Source: Sulfuritalea sp.
Lineage (GTDB): Bacteria > Pseudomonadota > Gammaproteobacteria > Burkholderiales > Rhodocyclaceae
NCBI GenBank assembly: GCA_022843505.1
Contig: JALHNN010000172.1
Location: 1-6,277 of the forward strand
Direction of reading: 5' to 3'
DNA: 6,277 nt
The notes below the pieces were generated by a model. The model worked only from the letters and a program-made list of their open reading frames with translations. It had not been told where the DNA came from and did no database searches. Position numbers and translations under genes: made by a program. Numbering within the stretch: position 1 is the first letter of the stretch; every line of letters starts with the position of its first letter. Below, piece after piece: positions 5,580 through 6,277 of the stretch.

Positions 5580-6277
5580 ATGCTCAACTACAAGCACCTG
5601 CATTACTTCCTCGCCGTCGCCCGTGCAGGCGGCGTCATCCGCGCGGCCGAGCGCCTGCACCTGACGCCCCAGACCCTCTCGGGCCAGATCACCCAGTTCG
5701 AGGAACGCCTGGGCGTGCCGTTGTTCCGCCGCGCCGGGCGCCGCCTCGAGCTGACCGAGGCCGGGCGGCTGGCGCAGTCCTATGCGGAGGAAATCTTCCA
5801 GACCGGTGCCGAACTGGAAGACATGCTGAGGAACGGCGGCGAGGAGCGCTTCATCACCTTTCGCGTCGGCATCGCCGACGTGGTGCCGAAGTTCATAGCC
5901 CACCGGCTGCTGGCGCCGGTGCTGGAACTGCCCGAGGCCGTGCGCCTGGTATGCCAGGAGGACCGGCTCGACCGTCTGCTGGCCGATCTCGCCATCCACC
6001 GCCTGGACATGGTGCTGGCCGACCGGCCGATGCCGCCGGGAACGGACATCAAGGGCTACAGCCACCCGCTGGGGGAATCCGCGCTCGCCTTCATGGCGGC
6101 CCCGGCCCTCGTCTCACGGCTGAAAGGCCGGTTTCCCGCCTGCCTGGATGGTGCCCCGCTGCTGTTGCCCGGCAGGGACAGTGCGCTCCACGGCGCCCTG
6201 CCGCGCTGGCTGGAGCGGCAGCAGCGCCACATGCGCATCGTCGGCGAGTTCGACGACAGCGCCTTGATGAAAGCCTT
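5580..6277 (+). CDS. nhaR: NhaR, LysR-type transcriptional regulator (3' end cut by window edge)
   Basis: The first 232 residues are present. Residues 1-62 are a LysR winged helix-turn-helix: KHLHYFLAVARAGGVIRAAE, then LHLTPQTLSGQITQFEERLG, then LFRRAGRRLELTEAG. The LTPQT recognition helix, the effector domain opening FRVGIADVVPK, and FPACLDGAPLLLPGRDS and VGEFDDSALMKA match my recollection of E. coli NhaR, which activates the sodium/proton antiporter gene nhaA and also osmC and the pga genes. About 60-70 C-terminal residues are missing off the right edge. ATG at 5580 gives the normal LysR start; its ribosome site is weak (AGG, six bases away). It is divergent from the hpf operon, the usual LysR arrangement with its target, and the T-N11-A site just upstream suggests autoregulation. 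Sodium response here is inferred from the family only. Confidence 0.92.
   Translation, partial: MLNYKHLHYFLAVARAGGVIRAAERLHLTPQTLSGQITQFEERLGVPLFRRAGRRLELTEAGRLAQSYAEEIFQTGAELEDMLRNGGEERFITFRVGIADVVPKFIAHRLLAPVLELPEAVRLVCQEDRLDRLLADLAIHRLDMVLADRPMPPGTDIKGYSHPLGESALAFMAAPALVSRLKGRFPACLDGAPLLLPGRDSALHGALPRWLERQQRHMRIVGEFDDSALMKA

Noticed and set aside
5538..6065. Minus-strand open frames opposite nhaR
   Set aside because: They are antisense shadows of a clear LysR gene and carry no recognisable motif.
5492..6277. Plus-strand frame starting at 5501 just after AGGAGG, open to the right edge
   Set aside because: The ribosome-like site is only three bases from the ATG and lies upstream of the predicted nhaR transcription start. 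The frame overlaps nhaR out of register and gives a low-complexity product.

Overview
The window is GC-rich DNA (apart from one AT-rich spacer) with tightly packed bacterial genes. It looks like the chromosome of a Gram-negative proteobacterium, most likely a betaproteobacterium of the Rhodocyclales or a related group. The reasons are the protein-level resemblance of YccA, Alx, CcmE and NhaR to proteobacterial families, the Tim44-like leader typical of betaproteobacteria, and strong GC codon bias. The genus is a guess. No mobile element, RNA gene or CRISPR array is visible.

Layout. Eight genes lie on the minus strand and one on the plus strand. Reading the minus strand from right to left: (a) an HPF/RaiA-family ribosome hibernation factor (5099-5455), an unrecognised membrane-anchored protein (4488-5102), a TerB-DUF697 fusion protein (3529-4491), an Alx/TerC membrane protein (2543-3532) and a universal stress protein (2040-2546). 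Every junction in this set is a 4-base ATGA overlap, so the five genes form one translationally coupled operon. (b) After a 78-base spacer with a strong hairpin come yccA (1275-1961) and a DUF2062 membrane protein (757-1269). (c) After a 75-base gap come ccmE (226-681), away from any other cytochrome c maturation gene, and the 5' end of a Tim44-like secreted or membrane protein (1-192, cut by the window edge). On the plus strand, divergent from the operon, is nhaR (5580 to the right edge, truncated), a LysR-type regulator.

The AT-rich spacer 5456-5579 between the operon and nhaR holds overlapping divergent sigma70-like promoters and a dense cluster of inverted GCGAA/TTCGC repeats that look like LysR operator sites. 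My reading is that NhaR, or another regulator using these sites, controls a stress module. That module would combine ribosome hibernation (HPF), metal or pH homeostasis at the membrane (Alx), nucleotide-binding stress signalling (USP), a TerB/DUF697 membrane-associated factor and an unknown membrane-anchored partner, with the FtsH-linked membrane protein YccA next door. Gene families and overlaps are seen directly; the shared function and NhaR control are inference.
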